A stretch of DNA of 47,165 nucleotides from Planctomycetota bacterium (GTDB lineage: Bacteria > Planctomycetota > SZUA-567 > JAKLDR01): NCBI GenBank assembly GCA_022703445.1, contig JAKLDR010000026.1, forward strand, positions 1 through 47,165. The letters are read 5' to 3'. Made by a program: the position numbers and the translations under genes. How positions within the stretch are numbered: position 1 is the first letter of the stretch; the number at the start of each line of letters is the position of its first letter. Positions 24,589-32,770 of this stretch are shown here, piece by piece. The notes under the pieces are model-generated. The model saw only the letters and a program-made list of their open reading frames with translations. It did not search any database and was not told where the DNA came from.

Positions 24589-25536
24589 TCACTCGACATT
24601 GAGGAGCTTCTCTCCCCCTGCGAGCAGCATTATCTCACGCATCTCGCGCACATACCAACCCCGGAAGTCCGAAAGCCTTTCCGGACAGTAGTGCTCGATG
24701 GTTGCGCGGATAAGGTCCACCCCCACGGGCAAGGCGTAGGCGAGCACTGTCTGGGCATCCCTAGGATGCCTTATCTGATGAAGCGCGGCAACGCCTGGTT
24801 CTCCTCCCGGCGAGATCTTGCCTTGGATGATGCTCGTGGCGTGCACAACCCCTGACCAGTCACGGTAAAGAATCTCATACACGCCTTCGGCGCCTACGAC
24901 CTTGGCGAGTCCTTCAACGGTATGCGGGCCACCGTATAGAGCGTACCATGGCAAAGGTCGCCCGCTTGCCTTCTGTCGGGTGCGCTTGTATTCGGCCTCC
25001 GCTTTTGCATAGTCAGGTTCCTTCAGTAGTTCTTCCAGATTGCCAATCAACTGCTCTGCCTCGGGGATGTCAGGGAGTTCTACCGACTTCAGCCAGTGAT
25101 CTCGTTTCAGAGCCTGCCGTAGTTGCTTGCCTGATTCCCTCTTGGAGTCCAGTTTCCTGTAGTACCGAAGCCGGCCGTTGACGTGCCAGACCATGAAGGC
25201 CATCCCACGCTTGGCGGTGTCAGCCTGCAGAATGTAGCGCACTCCAAAGAAGACTTCCAGTAGTGAGCGCAACTGAAGTTTGCAGGCGTCGGCTGCCCCC
25301 TCCTTCAGCAGGATGGAGATCGCATCCAGCATGTCCAAAGCATGGCGTAACGACAGGATGACGGGGAGATCTCGGCTGGACGGGGCCTTGCCCCAGCACC
25401 AATAGAGAACATGCGTCCCAAAGTTGACCGTTTCTCGTATTCCATCTGCCCAGGCGCTGAAGAGGGCGCCAGCAGGTGTTCCCTTCAAGTCCAGCGGGGC
25501 TAGCTTCCCAAATGGTTGAGTCGGCACGGCGTTCAA
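24589..25536 (-). CDS. DUF5677-like protein, possible HEPN-superfamily RNase
   Basis: A 315-residue all-helical protein. The region LRHALDMLDAISILLKEG ... LQLRSLLEVFFGVRYIL matches what I know of DUF5677 proteins. Later it has RDWSGVVH, an Rx6H-type pattern like the catalytic motif of HEPN RNases. The frame starts at a TTG (25536) overlapping the rtcB stop (TTGA); a GTG at 25527 after GGAGG is an alternative. Base composition is visibly lower in GC than rtcB beside it, and codon use is looser. An RNA-cleaving or RNA-binding role would suit the operon, but the family is uncharacterised and the HEPN link is my inference. Confidence 0.65.
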   Translation of the reverse strand: MNAVPTQPFGKLAPLDLKGTPAGALFSAWADGIRETVNFGTHVLYWCWGKAPSSRDLPVILSLRHALDMLDAISILLKEGAADACKLQLRSLLEVFFGVRYILQADTAKRGMAFMVWHVNGRLRYYRKLDSKRESGKQLRQALKRDHWLKSVELPDIPEAEQLIGNLEELLKEPDYAKAEAEYKRTRQKASGRPLPWYALYGGPHTVEGLAKVVGAEGVYEILYRDWSGVVHATSIIQGKISPGGEPGVAALHQIRHPRDAQTVLAYALPVGVDLIRATIEHYCPERLSDFRGWYVREMREIMLLAGGEKLLNVE

Positions 25537-26918
25537 TCCTCCGCCCTCTCCGTCCCCGGTGCCATCCTGACCAGCTTCGGCTCGAACTTGGCCAGCGGCT
25601 CGACCAGGTCCGCCTGCGCGGCCATGACCTCCTCGATCTTCTTGTAGGCCATGGGCGCCTCGTCGATGCCGGCCGAGAGCAGCTTCACGCCGCGCTCGGC
25701 GAGGTACCCGTCGAGGTCCTGCTGCCGGAAGCGGCGCTTGGCCTCGGTTCGGCTCATCTTGCGACCCGCGCCGTGCGAGGCGGAGTTCAGCGACTCCGGC
25801 TCGCCCTTGCCCCGGACCACGAAGGCCGGCGTGGCCATCGAGCCAGGGATGATGCCGATGACGCCCCTGCCCGCCGGGGTGGCGCCCTTGCGGTGGACCA
25901 CCACCTGCTCGCCGTAGTGCTCCTCCTTCCAGGCGAAGTTGTGGTGGTTCTCGATGTCCAGGAGCACGTTGACGCCCAGCGCCCTGGCCATGGACTGGTG
26001 GATCAGCGCGTGGCTGGCCGCGGCGTAGCGGCCCATCAGCTCCATGGCCTGCCAGTACTCCTGGCCCTCCTGGCTGGCGAGCGACAGCCAGGCCAGGTGC
26101 AGGAGCTCCTTGGGCAGGTCGCGGTGCAGGCGCATGGCCAGGTCGCTGTAGTACCGGGCGACCTCGCCGCCGGTGCCGCGGCTGCCGCTGTGGCTCAGGA
26201 TGGCGAGATACGTGCCGGGCGCCAGGCCCAGCGCGTCCGTATCCACGGTGAGCACGCCGTACTCCACGAAGTGGTTGCCGCTGCCCGAGGTGCCGAGCTG
26301 CGCCCAGGCGCGATCCTTGTGGCGGATGGTGACCGGGCTCACCGACCAGTCCTCGTCCATCACCGGATGCTCGCGCCGCCTGGCGAAGGACGCGCCCACG
26401 CCGAAGTCGGTCTCGCGCACGAGGGCCGCCTCAAGCCGCTTCTCCTCCTTCTTGAGCGCCTCGACGGGCAGGTCGAGGACGGTCAGCTTCATCCGGCAGG
26501 CGATGTCCATGCCCACCGCGTAGGGGATGACCGCGTCGCGCACGGCGAGCACCCCGCCGATGGGCAGGCCGTAGCCCTGGTGGGCGTCGGGCATGAGCGC
26601 CCCGCGGACCGAGATCGGCAGCCGGCAGGCGCTCTCCATCTGGCCGAGCGCGGTGGGCTCGATCTCGTCGCCCCAGCGCCGGTACGGGACGGGCTGCTCC
26701 CGCGCGGCCGGAGTCTGGGCGTCGAGCAGATACGTCGCGAGCTCGCCGTAGACCTCGTCCTCGGCGAACCGGTCCGGGTCCTCGACCAGGGCGATCAGGT
26801 CGGACTCGATCTCCATCTTCTCCTTGCCGGCGCGCGACGCGGCGCGGACGGCACCGATGGCCCGCTTCATGGCCTCGCCCTGGGGGATGCCCAGTTCCAG
26901 CAGTTCCTTGGGCTTCAC
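25533..26918 (-). CDS. rtcB: RtcB RNA ligase
   Basis: A 461-residue GTP/Mn-dependent RNA ligase that joins 2',3'-cyclic-phosphate or 3'-phosphate ends to 5'-OH ends. Key residues are present: the metal ligands in MDIACR (C141), SGSGNH (H216) and LSHSGSRG (H243), and the guanylylated histidine in NSASHGAGRKMSR (H382). It is longer than the ~408-residue E. coli protein, mostly at the N-terminus and in connecting loops. The GTG start at 26918 overlaps the stop of the zinc-ribbon gene (GTGA), so the two are translationally coupled. Confidence 0.96.
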   Translation of the reverse strand: MKPKELLELGIPQGEAMKRAIGAVRAASRAGKEKMEIESDLIALVEDPDRFAEDEVYGELATYLLDAQTPAAREQPVPYRRWGDEIEPTALGQMESACRLPISVRGALMPDAHQGYGLPIGGVLAVRDAVIPYAVGMDIACRMKLTVLDLPVEALKKEEKRLEAALVRETDFGVGASFARRREHPVMDEDWSVSPVTIRHKDRAWAQLGTSGSGNHFVEYGVLTVDTDALGLAPGTYLAILSHSGSRGTGGEVARYYSDLAMRLHRDLPKELLHLAWLSLASQEGQEYWQAMELMGRYAAASHALIHQSMARALGVNVLLDIENHHNFAWKEEHYGEQVVVHRKGATPAGRGVIGIIPGSMATPAFVVRGKGEPESLNSASHGAGRKMSRTEAKRRFRQQDLDGYLAERGVKLLSAGIDEAPMAYKKIEEVMAAQADLVEPLAKFEPKLVRMAPGTERAED

Positions 26919-27592
26919 TTTGGACCTCTCTTCCTTGCCTCCGCCTCGACGGTCATTAGACGGGCAGTAATCTCGGCAACCCGCCTGTCTCCCTTGGCCT
27001 CTTCAGGTACGCGCTTGAGCAGCGTCCTGACGTGCTCGGTCTGCCGCTGATGGAAGACGGCTGCCTCGATCAGCATCAGGCAGCTTCCTGCCATCTCCAG
27101 CGTCTCCTCGAAACTCCGGGAGGCCACGTGAGACAGCTGCTCGTACCGCTTGCGCGCCCTGCCGATGTCCTGCATACGCTTCCGACACGGCGGGCAACGC
27201 ACTGCGTCGGCCTCCAGCGGGAAGCCGAGATCCTCGTACCAGTGCTTCTGCTCCTGGGCGAAGAAGATGAACCTTCGCCGGCAGTCGCGGCAGACCTTGT
27301 CGATGTCGTAGTAGTGGGTTATGGCCACGGTGGCCGGCGTCTGCCTCGAGACGTCGGCCGCCACGGCTGTCCCAGGCACCATCCGGGTGCCGTCGTTCGG
27401 GAAGACCGGGTGCCAGCCGGTCGTGCGCTCGATCCTGCGCAACTGAGCCTCGGTCAGGTACCGCGTGTTCCAGTGCAGGTGAACAGCCGGGTCATCCGGG
27501 TTCGGGTCAACCCCAGTGACGTGCGGGGCCTTGCCGTATCGCGGATGCTCAACATGTTCAGCGTAGCGTTCAGGGCACCGGTGGCGCTTCAT
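26915..27592 (-). CDS. Zinc-ribbon protein between rtcA and rtcB
   Basis: A 225-residue protein containing the probable zinc-ribbon domain (PF13451-like): CRDCRRRFIFFAQEQKHWYE followed ~20 residues later by CPPCRK (roughly residues 97-135). The N-terminal ~90 residues and the helical C-terminal half are unassigned. A start 7 nt after the rtcA stop and a 4-nt overlap with rtcB make it part of the same transcript. The position suggests an RNA-binding or adaptor role for RtcB; nothing in the sequence shows a catalytic site. Confidence 0.75.
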   Translation of the reverse strand: MKRHRCPERYAEHVEHPRYGKAPHVTGVDPNPDDPAVHLHWNTRYLTEAQLRRIERTTGWHPVFPNDGTRMVPGTAVAADVSRQTPATVAITHYYDIDKVCRDCRRRFIFFAQEQKHWYEDLGFPLEADAVRCPPCRKRMQDIGRARKRYEQLSHVASRSFEETLEMAGSCLMLIEAAVFHQRQTEHVRTLLKRVPEEAKGDRRVAEITARLMTVEAEARKRGPK

Positions 27593-27599
27593 TGTGAGC

Positions 27600-28622
27600 T
27601 CACTTCCCTGCCACCTCGACCCGCCAGGCCGAGGAGGATTCCTTCTCGATCTTCACCGCGACGTCCAGGAACCGGCCGATGATCTCGGCGTTCGTGGAAG
27701 TGTGCCGCGAGGGCGCCACCGTCCGGAATCTCCCGCCGCCGGCCAGCGCCATGGGCACCAGGAGCTGATCGGCCAGGTGTTCTCCGACCGCGGCGCTATC
27801 CGCGATGTAGCTCCGGGCTTCTTTGACGGCCTCGTCGGCCACGGTCTCGGCCGGCCGGCCCTTCTCGCCGAAGCCGGTGAAGACCTCGGTCAGGTGCTCG
27901 CTCTCGACCTCTATGACCACGATGTTCCCGGGCCCGGCCGAACCCTCAACCGGCTCGGCCTTGAGGCACGCATCCGGCCAGTTCAGCTTCCGGCCGATGA
28001 CGGCGAGTTCCCGCATGGCGATGTGCAGCGGCAGATTGGCAACCAGCGCCCGGGCCAGCCGCCGCTTGATCTCGCCGCGCTCGGGGATGTCGATCCGCGA
28101 AAGCTGCGCGGCCGGCTGGATCTCCACCTTGAAGCAGCCGCCGCCGGCCGGGTAGAAGCCGGGCCGGACGAGCGTCACATCGACCTTCGGCCCCATCCGA
28201 CAAACCAGAGGAAGGAAGGCCTTCTGGAGGAAGTCGAACGGAGGCGCGAAGGGGTTATGCGTGCCGCCCTCGAGCTTGAGCAAGCTGGGTTCCTTGGCAG
28301 TCAAGAGCGCCGGCAGCACGGTCTGGAGCACGAGCGTCGCGCTCCCGGCCGTGCCGATGGCCCAGCGGTAGCTCCCGCCCCGGACCTCGCCCGGAGCGAA
28401 GGAGAGCTCCTGGGAGCCCAGCGCCGCGCCCCGGACCTCGGCCCGGCCGACCTCGGCCGCGGCGTTGACCGCGGTGAGGTGCTGCCGGAGCAGCCCGGGC
28501 TTCTTGCGCCCGGCCCGGATCTTTTCGATCCGGAAGGGCTTGCCGGTGACGAGGGAAAGCCCGAGAGCAGTCCTGAGGATCTGCCCGCCGCCTTCGCCGA
28601 ATGAGCCGTCTATCGTAATCAT
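27600..28622 (-). CDS. rtcA: RNA 3'-terminal phosphate cyclase
   Basis: A 340-residue RtcA that converts RNA 3'-phosphates into 2',3'-cyclic phosphates using ATP. The N-terminal signature DGSFGEGGGQILRTALGLS, the central FYPAGGG motif and the adenylylated histidine in PSRHTSTNAEII (about H307) are all present. Length is typical. The ATG at 28622 is the canonical MITIDG start. The gene is separated from the slipin gene upstream by a 182-bp MITE-like repeat. Confidence 0.97.
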   Translation of the reverse strand: MITIDGSFGEGGGQILRTALGLSLVTGKPFRIEKIRAGRKKPGLLRQHLTAVNAAAEVGRAEVRGAALGSQELSFAPGEVRGGSYRWAIGTAGSATLVLQTVLPALLTAKEPSLLKLEGGTHNPFAPPFDFLQKAFLPLVCRMGPKVDVTLVRPGFYPAGGGCFKVEIQPAAQLSRIDIPERGEIKRRLARALVANLPLHIAMRELAVIGRKLNWPDACLKAEPVEGSAGPGNIVVIEVESEHLTEVFTGFGEKGRPAETVADEAVKEARSYIADSAAVGEHLADQLLVPMALAGGGRFRTVAPSRHTSTNAEIIGRFLDVAVKIEKESSSAWRVEVAGK

Positions 28623-28697
28623 GGCCGGATTCTAGTCCTTCTTTTCTCCCTCAGCAATCATCTTCTGTTCTGCCGTCCCCCGCGGGGGCCGGGCCTA

Positions 28698-28879
28698 GCA
28701 GCCCGTTGAAGAATTGCCAGGACCGCGTTGCTGCGCAACCTGGAGGGACGCGCGGCCTCGCGGCCTTGGGCTTCGTCTCTCCTCGTCGGCGTGTCTTCGC
28801 AGACACGCTCTCCTCGTCGTTCCTTGCCCAAGGCCGCAATCCCACGCGTCGCGGCCCTGGCACTTCTTCAACGGGCTGC
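28698..28879. mobile_element. MITE-like repeat 1 (182 bp) between slipin and rtcA
   Basis: Terminal inverted repeats of 24 bp (28698-28721 and 28856-28879) match at 23 positions, beginning GCAGCCCGTTGAAGAA. The centre contains a second hairpin (GTGTCT...AGACAC). CTAG flanks the left end (28695-28698). The inner sequence around 28767-28834 is homologous to the centre of the repeat at 34083-34487. No coding capacity. Confidence 0.85.
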
Positions 28880-28905
28880 CGCTCCCGGCCCGGCCCCCAG
28901 CAGAG

Positions 28906-30012
28906 TTAGAGCAGGTTCACCACCTTCTCAGTCAGACCCTTGTCGCCCAGGACCACGCTGAGCTTGGCCTTGCCGGCGATCTTCTCCAGCACCTCCAGCT
29001 CCCGCAGGCGCATCAGGGTCGGGTTGTCCTCCAGGATCTTGGCGGTGTTCGACTGCGAGCGCATCGCGGCGGTCTCCTCACGCCGGGTGATGAGCGCAGC
29101 CTCGGCCGCCTTCTTGGCCTCGGTCACCTTGTTCATGAGCTCCTTCATCTCGCCCGGCAGGATCACGTCACGGATGCCGAGCGCGACCACGCTCATGCCG
29201 AAGGCCGAGACACGCTTGCGCACCATGTCCTCCCACTCGCGGGCGACGGCGTCCTTGTCCGAGAGCAGTGCGTCCAGCTCCCGGGTGCCGATCACCGCGC
29301 GGAGCGCGAGCTGCGCCTCGCGGTAGAGCGCCTGCTTGGCGTCCTCGACCTCGGCAACGGTCTTCACCGGGTCGTTGACGCGGTAGGTGACCACCGCATT
29401 GAGCCGCAGGGTGACCTTGTCGGCGGTCATGATCTCCTGACCGGCGACGTCAGCCACCGCCTCGCGCATGTCGACCTGGTAGAGCTTCACCTTGCCGACA
29501 TTCTTCCAGAAGGCGTAGGTGCCCGGGCCCAGACGGCTCACGAACTCGCCGTCCTTGAAGTACAGGCCCGCGTGACCGTCCTCGACAGTGAAGACGTTGA
29601 GGACGGCGTCAGCGCCCTTGGTCTTGAGGATGGTCTGGAGCTGCTCGTGGTCAAACCGGACCTGCCGCGCGTCGACCATCTCAACCTTGACGTTGCGGAA
29701 GCCGGTCCAGAGCGCCCAGAGGCCTGCATCCAGGACGGCCTCGAACCGGCCGTCGATCCAGACCAGGGCCCGCTCGTGGTCCTTCAGGTCCACGACGGTC
29801 GCCTGATCCCTCAGCGCGCCCGACTTCACGATCACGTCGAGCTCGCGGTGGACCAGCCACGGGGCACGCACCGAGACCACCTCAACCCGGACCTTGCCGA
29901 GCGGGTCGAAGACCCAGCGCTTGCCGTGCTCCAGGATGCCCTGGAACTCGCGGTCCTTGAAGTACAGGCCCTTCTCGAGCTTGCCGATCTTGATGCGCTT
30001 CATGAACAACAT
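28906..30012 (-). CDS. Slipin (SPFH/stomatin-family) protein
   Basis: A 368-residue protein. I chose the ATG at 30012 because GGAGGG lies 7 nt upstream; the open frame continues into tRNA sequence, which cannot be coding. The N-terminal part holds two similar beta repeats (GLYFKDREFQGILEHGKRW and GLYFKDGEFVSRLGPGTY), followed by an SPFH band-7 domain (VKLYQVDMRE ... DKVTLRLNAVVTYRVNDP ... ALRAVIGTRELDALLSDKD) and a coiled-coil tail (EAKKAAEAALITRREETAAM). No clear membrane helix is seen. RtcR-linked slipins are known neighbours of RNA-repair operons; their role is not established. Confidence 0.9.
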   Translation of the reverse strand: MLFMKRIKIGKLEKGLYFKDREFQGILEHGKRWVFDPLGKVRVEVVSVRAPWLVHRELDVIVKSGALRDQATVVDLKDHERALVWIDGRFEAVLDAGLWALWTGFRNVKVEMVDARQVRFDHEQLQTILKTKGADAVLNVFTVEDGHAGLYFKDGEFVSRLGPGTYAFWKNVGKVKLYQVDMREAVADVAGQEIMTADKVTLRLNAVVTYRVNDPVKTVAEVEDAKQALYREAQLALRAVIGTRELDALLSDKDAVAREWEDMVRKRVSAFGMSVVALGIRDVILPGEMKELMNKVTEAKKAAEAALITRREETAAMRSQSNTAKILEDNPTLMRLRELEVLEKIAGKAKLSVVLGDKGLTEKVVNLL

Positions 30013-30078
30013 CTTTCTTCCCTCCGGCGACGTGCCTTCGTCGCCTTTTCTTTCCCTTACTTTGCCCTGAGGAGAATC

Positions 30079-30154
30079 TGGCTGGTCGCCCTGGATTCGA
30101 ACCAGGAATCTCCCGCTTCGCAAACGGACGCTCTCTCCCTTGAGCTAGCGACCA
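30079..30154 (-). tRNA. tRNA with anticodon GCG (Arg codon CGC), CCA encoded
   Basis: A full 76-nt cloverleaf. The acceptor stem pairs perfectly (TGGTCGC with GCGACCA), with U8 and A9. The D-arm is GCTC/GAGC, the anticodon stem TCCGT/GCGGG around loop TTGCGAA, and the T-arm CCTGG TTCGAAT CCAGG. It ends in discriminator G and encoded CCA (30079-30081). Odd points are the U1-A72 first pair and a G at wobble position 34 for an Arg CGN tRNA (bacteria normally use ACG). It lies 67 nt upstream of slipin, in the same transcript. Confidence 0.9.
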
Positions 30155-30159
30155 GCTGG

Positions 30160-30235
30160 TGGTTGACTGCCCTGGTTTCGAGCCAGGATCCTCCCGCTTA
30201 AGAGGCGGGCGCTTTGCCGCTTAAGCTAGCAGCCA
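30160..30235 (-). tRNA. tRNA with anticodon CTT (Lys), CCA encoded
   Basis: A 76-nt cloverleaf. The acceptor is TGGCTGC/GCAGTCA with one G-U pair. The D-stem is GCTT/AAGC, the anticodon stem CCCGC/GCGGG around CTCTTAA, and the T-arm CCTGG CTCGAAA CCAGG, with discriminator A and encoded CCA. Position 54 is C instead of U, so the usual T54 cannot form. Only 5 nt separate it from the tRNA at 30079-30154; its acceptor start and overall body resemble that neighbour. Confidence 0.88.
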
Positions 30236-30259
30236 GCCCAGTTCCCCCTTTCCTCTTGC

Positions 30260-30328
30260 CTGATCGCCCCGGCAACTCCCCGGGATCTTCCGCTGGAACC
30301 GGTCACCTTCCCGTTAGGCCAGCGACCA
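30260..30328 (-). ncRNA. Degenerate tRNA-like RNA
   Basis: A 69-nt relative of the two neighbouring tRNAs. The acceptor stem TGGTCGC/GCGATCA and D-stem GCCT/AGGT pair, and a 5-bp T-stem CCCGG/CCGGG is kept. However, the T-loop is GGAGTTG rather than TTCGAAT, the anticodon stem is only ~3 bp, and about three bases are missing between the D- and T-arms. The discriminator is G followed by GCA instead of CCA. It is unlikely to work in translation. Confidence 0.75.
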
Positions 30329-30642
30329 GCCTGATTCTCTCATCACTTCCACCTGACCTCGTTCTTTGAAGCCTTCAGGGAGCGACCGTCCGTCCGCCGC
30401 AGCTACTTCGCGGGGCTGCGCTTGAGCCTCGCCCTACTCCCTCGCTCGGGCGCGGGGAATCCGCGGAGCCTTGCGGGTCTCCGGTTGCTTCCCGGGGCCG
30501 TTGCGAGGTTTCGGGCGGAGCGGTATCCGCGCACCGCAGGGCGAGCTCGCATGCTGCCGGGCGAGGTTCCTTCGGAGTCCTCGTTCCGGCCGGCAGGCCG
30601 AGCGGCCGCCCCCCTCCAGCCGTCTTGAAGCCTTTACAGGCC
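30329..30642. other. Structured spacer inside the tRNA-like array, no recognised gene
   Basis: About 310 bp between the third and fourth tRNA-like genes. It is bounded by near-direct repeats TTTGAAGCCTTCAGG (around 30366) and CTTGAAGCCTTTACAGG (around 30625). It contains several local hairpins (for example CGCAGC...GCTGCG near 30402-30425 and CGAGG...CCTCG near 30561-30583). An 89-codon open frame on the - strand is Arg/Pro/Ser-rich with no ribosome-binding site, so I do not call it. It may be an inserted repeat or a structured RNA. Confidence 0.45.
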
Positions 30643-30713
30643 ACTTGGCGCAGGATTCGAACCTGCTACATCCAGATCCTCAATCTGGTGCTCTACCATT
30701 GAGCTAGCCGTGC
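30643..30713 (-). tRNA. tRNA-like gene with anticodon GAG (Leu codons) on a class I body
   Basis: The D-arm GCTC/GAGC, perfect anticodon stem CCAGA/TCTGG with loop TTGAGGA, 5-nt variable loop and canonical T-arm GCAGG TTCGAAT CCTGC are clear. The acceptor stem GCACGGC/GCCAAGT has two mismatches. No CCA is encoded. A Leu anticodon without the long variable arm of tRNA-Leu is abnormal. Its 5' end overlaps the 3' end of the next tRNA-like gene by 2 nt. Confidence 0.75.
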
Positions 30714-30783
30714 GGATGACGGGACTCGAACCCGTTGCCTCCGGACTACAGGCCCGGCGCTCTAACCCATGAGCTACATCCCT
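30712..30783 (-). tRNA. tRNA-like gene with positional anticodon TGT (Thr)
   Basis: The D-arm GCTC/GAGC, anticodon stem CCGGG/TCCGG and T-arm ACGGG TTCGAGT CCCGT are intact. The acceptor stem AGGGATG/CATCCGC pairs at only five positions. Base 33 is C, not the universal U, so the loop CCTGTAG can close into a 5-nt loop. No CCA is encoded; the sequence runs straight into the next tRNA-like gene. It is the first of the five after the promoter. Confidence 0.75.
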
Positions 30784-30890
30784 CTGCTGACACCGACCCA
30801 TCGTCAGAACCCTCCGCGGAACGCACGTCGTCGATCACCGGGTGAGACTCGTGCGCCGCTGGCCCGGTGGTGTCAACTGGAGGATCCCTA

Positions 30891-30907
30891 TAACACGGCC
30901 TGTGCCA
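30891..30907 (-). promoter_or_regulatory. Sigma-54-like promoter of the RNA-repair operon
   Basis: On the - strand the -24 element is a perfect TGGCAC (30907-30902). Ten bases after its GG comes GT (30894-30893) at the -12 position, where GC is the consensus. It faces the tRNA-like array, about 110 nt from the first of them, and is divergent from rtcR, as expected for an RtcR-activated operon. Confidence 0.55.
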
Positions 30908-30942
30908 GTTGGTCTATCTCGTCAGAATTTCGCGTCGAGTTG

Positions 30943-30961
30943 CGTAAGCCGCACTCTTACG
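30943..30961. promoter_or_regulatory. Possible RtcR binding site (inverted repeat)
   Basis: Perfect 6-bp half-sites CGTAAG and CTTACG with a 7-bp spacer, located about 40 bp upstream of the sigma-54-like element in the rtcR/operon intergenic region. A short palindrome alone is weak evidence; the position is what makes it a candidate. Confidence 0.3.
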
Positions 30962-31000
30962 GCAGTTAGTGGCGAGTAGGCCCTGCACCCCGTATTCCTG

Positions 31001-31028
31001 TTGACTGTGGCCTCCTGGGAGATACTAT
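31001..31028 (+). promoter_or_regulatory. Sigma-70-type promoter of rtcR
   Basis: TTGACT (31001-31006) and TACTAT (31023-31028) with a 16-bp spacer, 33 nt before the rtcR ATG. A 6-bp hairpin (CGGCTA/TAGCCG, 31034-31051) lies between it and the GGAGG ribosome-binding site, touching the first base of that site. Confidence 0.5.
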
Positions 31029-31060
31029 CTTATCGGCTAAGTTACTAGCCGGAGGAATCG

Positions 31061-32668
<1,608 letters not shown>

Positions 32669-32770
32669 CCGTCGCAACCCGCCGCCCGGCGCCTGCTCTT
32701 GCGCCGGTCGGCGGGCCGGGGAAGATGCTGTCCCGGCCGTGCCGGACCGGTAATGCGAGGTGACGCCGCC

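Noticed and set aside
30013..30123. Upstream extension of the slipin frame to 30123
   Set aside because: It would read through tRNA sequence; the ATG at 30012 has a strong, well-placed GGAGGG.
30375..30644. 89-codon frame on the - strand in the tRNA array spacer
   Set aside because: Arg/Pro/Ser-rich composition, no ribosome-binding site, and it runs into a tRNA-like gene; more likely non-coding.
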